Notes under the pieces: model-generated
The model's input: only the letters and a program-made list of their open reading frames with translations
Databases searched by the model: none
Told to the model about the DNA's origin: nothing
Shown here: piece after piece, positions 63,237 through 64,000 of the stretch
Layout: each line of letters begins with the position of its first letter
Numbering within the stretch: position 1 is the stretch's first letter
DNA from: an uncultured Arenicella sp.
GTDB lineage: Bacteria; Pseudomonadota; Gammaproteobacteria; Arenicellales; Arenicellaceae
Length of the DNA stretch: 64,000 nt
Reading direction: 5' to 3'
NCBI GenBank assembly: GCA_937974565.1
Contig: CALJWL010000012.1
Coordinates: 1-64,000, forward strand
Made by a program: the position numbers and the translations under genes

Positions 63237-64000
63237 ATGCTTAATAGCTTAACTGTGTTTCTCACACTCATCGCCTTCATTGCCTTTGGTTATCTAAGCC
63301 TACTGCGCCTGTTGACCAAGCAATATTTTAGCCCTAAATCTAAGAACACTTTGTTTCAAAAACCTTCGGTTCTATTTGAAAATAATTATTTACTCAGAAA
63401 TCTAGGCAGCAGTGCTTTTTTTGTTAGTTTACCGGCAACCGCTCTCTTATTGTTTTGGGGTGCGGGGCCGGCATTGATATGGCTGATTATTTTCCATTTC
63501 TTGGCCGAATCAATTTTTCACCTGCAGTACAGCAGCCAACAATCCGATTCAACCATCGCCGATCACTTATTACGCTCTAATAGTGCGATCATGGCCACCG
63601 TTGAACAAGGCATGATTCAAGCTTTCTTTTTATTGTGCATGGCGGTTGTTGTTGCCTTGGTTGCCACGCTATTGGATCGCCAGCCGGGTTTACTCTTCGC
63701 CCTTCTCTTTCTGTTGCCTGCCCGTGGTTTGATTAGCCACCCAAGCGCCGCAATACCCACATTTGCTAGAGTGTTGGGGGCCATTGGTTTGCTCGCCTTA
63801 GGCTTAGCTTTCAGTGATCAATTAGGGTTTTCCGTTTACGGTGATTGGGCACCATTGGGAACGACAGTACCCTGGTTAGTGTTTAACATGCCCACCTTAA
63901 TTGCCGCTATAATTGTGGCAGCCGTGTTTCAATTAGAAACCAATCGCGGCTTCAAGCAAGACCTGTCGCTCTTGTCTGGGATTATCATCGTCTTACTCAT
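63237..64000 (+). CDS. Multi-membrane protein, CstA-like (truncated by window end)
   Basis: From the ATG at 63237 the frame is open to the window end (254 codons seen). The protein has a hydrophobic N-terminal helix (about 3-24) followed by TKQYFSPKSKN, then several helices. The segment GAGPALIWLIIFHFLAESIF followed by HLQYSSQQSDSTIADHLL resembles the second helix and SIGE/SIAD region of CstA peptide/pyruvate transporters, and NMPTLIAAIIVAAV could match a later CstA helix. The likeness is distant, and the N-terminal GAGPIVGP-type motif is not seen. It could be a divergent CstA paralogue or another family. Confidence 0.4.
   Translation, partial: MLNSLTVFLTLIAFIAFGYLSLLRLLTKQYFSPKSKNTLFQKPSVLFENNYLLRNLGSSAFFVSLPATALLLFWGAGPALIWLIIFHFLAESIFHLQYSSQQSDSTIADHLLRSNSAIMATVEQGMIQAFFLLCMAVVVALVATLLDRQPGLLFALLFLLPARGLISHPSAAIPTFARVLGAIGLLALGLAFSDQLGFSVYGDWAPLGTTVPWLVFNMPTLIAAIIVAAVFQLETNRGFKQDLSLLSGIIIVLL

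Noticed and set aside
1-64000. CRISPR arrays, integrases, prophage genes or rRNA
   Set aside because: None seen; apart from the IS remnants at the left end the window reads as ordinary chromosome.

Overview
The window reads as a chromosomal segment of a marine-type gammaproteobacterium of moderate GC (by eye, mid-40s percent). The evidence is gene order: pilT-pilU divergent from yggS-proC-yggT-metX-metW, and lolB-ispE-tRNA-Gln-prs-rplY-pth-ychF, are both classic gammaproteobacterial arrangements. The genus cannot be fixed from the sequence. Coding density is high, and most intergenic gaps over 300 bp lie between divergent genes.

Layout. 1-660: insertion-sequence remnants (5' end of an IS110-type transposase, then a frameshifted IS982-type transposase). 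777-5916: LysE exporter, arsenite methyltransferase ArsM, exported metallophosphoesterase, DUF2177 membrane protein and a membrane-bound alpha/beta hydrolase. 6031-13873: twitching ATPases PilU/PilT on the minus strand; on the plus strand yggS-proC-yggT-metX-metW, then a DUF1456 gene coupled to a formyltransferase-domain gene. 13933-21639: transport block (EamA, NhaC-type antiporter, TonB-dependent receptor, AGCS amino-acid symporter). 21828-25191: TetR regulator divergent from an FAD oxidoreductase plus DUF2855 pair, with two tandem operators built into the promoter. 25709-30713: DUF885 metallopeptidase lipoprotein, an enlarged DUF2799 lipoprotein, a small membrane protein and a MATE pump. 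31014-35347: FadR-type regulator, leuA, Lrp/AsnC regulator and a class C beta-lactamase-fold hydrolase. 35528-37864: ArsJ-associated GAPDH and ArsJ. 37918-39391: divergent DUF2959 paralogues. 39482-44010: an outer-membrane-type protein, then an operon of ECF sigma factor, anti-sigma factor and subtilase, divergent from another outer-membrane beta-barrel gene. 44497-52645: complete leucine/isovalerate degradation operon liuRABCDE plus a thiolase, with an operator in front. 52720-55022: cupin, EamA transporter and an orphan secreted protein. 55203-62789: housekeeping genes. 63237-64000: a truncated multi-membrane protein, possibly CstA-like.

How they work together. LiuA-E and the thiolase take isovaleryl-CoA to acetyl-CoA under LiuR control. 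LeuA (leucine synthesis) with a divergent Lrp-type regulator is the anabolic counterpart. ArsM methylates arsenite, while GAPDH plus ArsJ turn arsenate into 1-arseno-3-phosphoglycerate and export it; no arsR is seen beside either. The least described modules are the ECF/anti-sigma/subtilase operon, whose anti-sigma periplasmic end resembles part of the neighbouring protease's pro-region, and the TetR-controlled FAD/DUF2855 pair.
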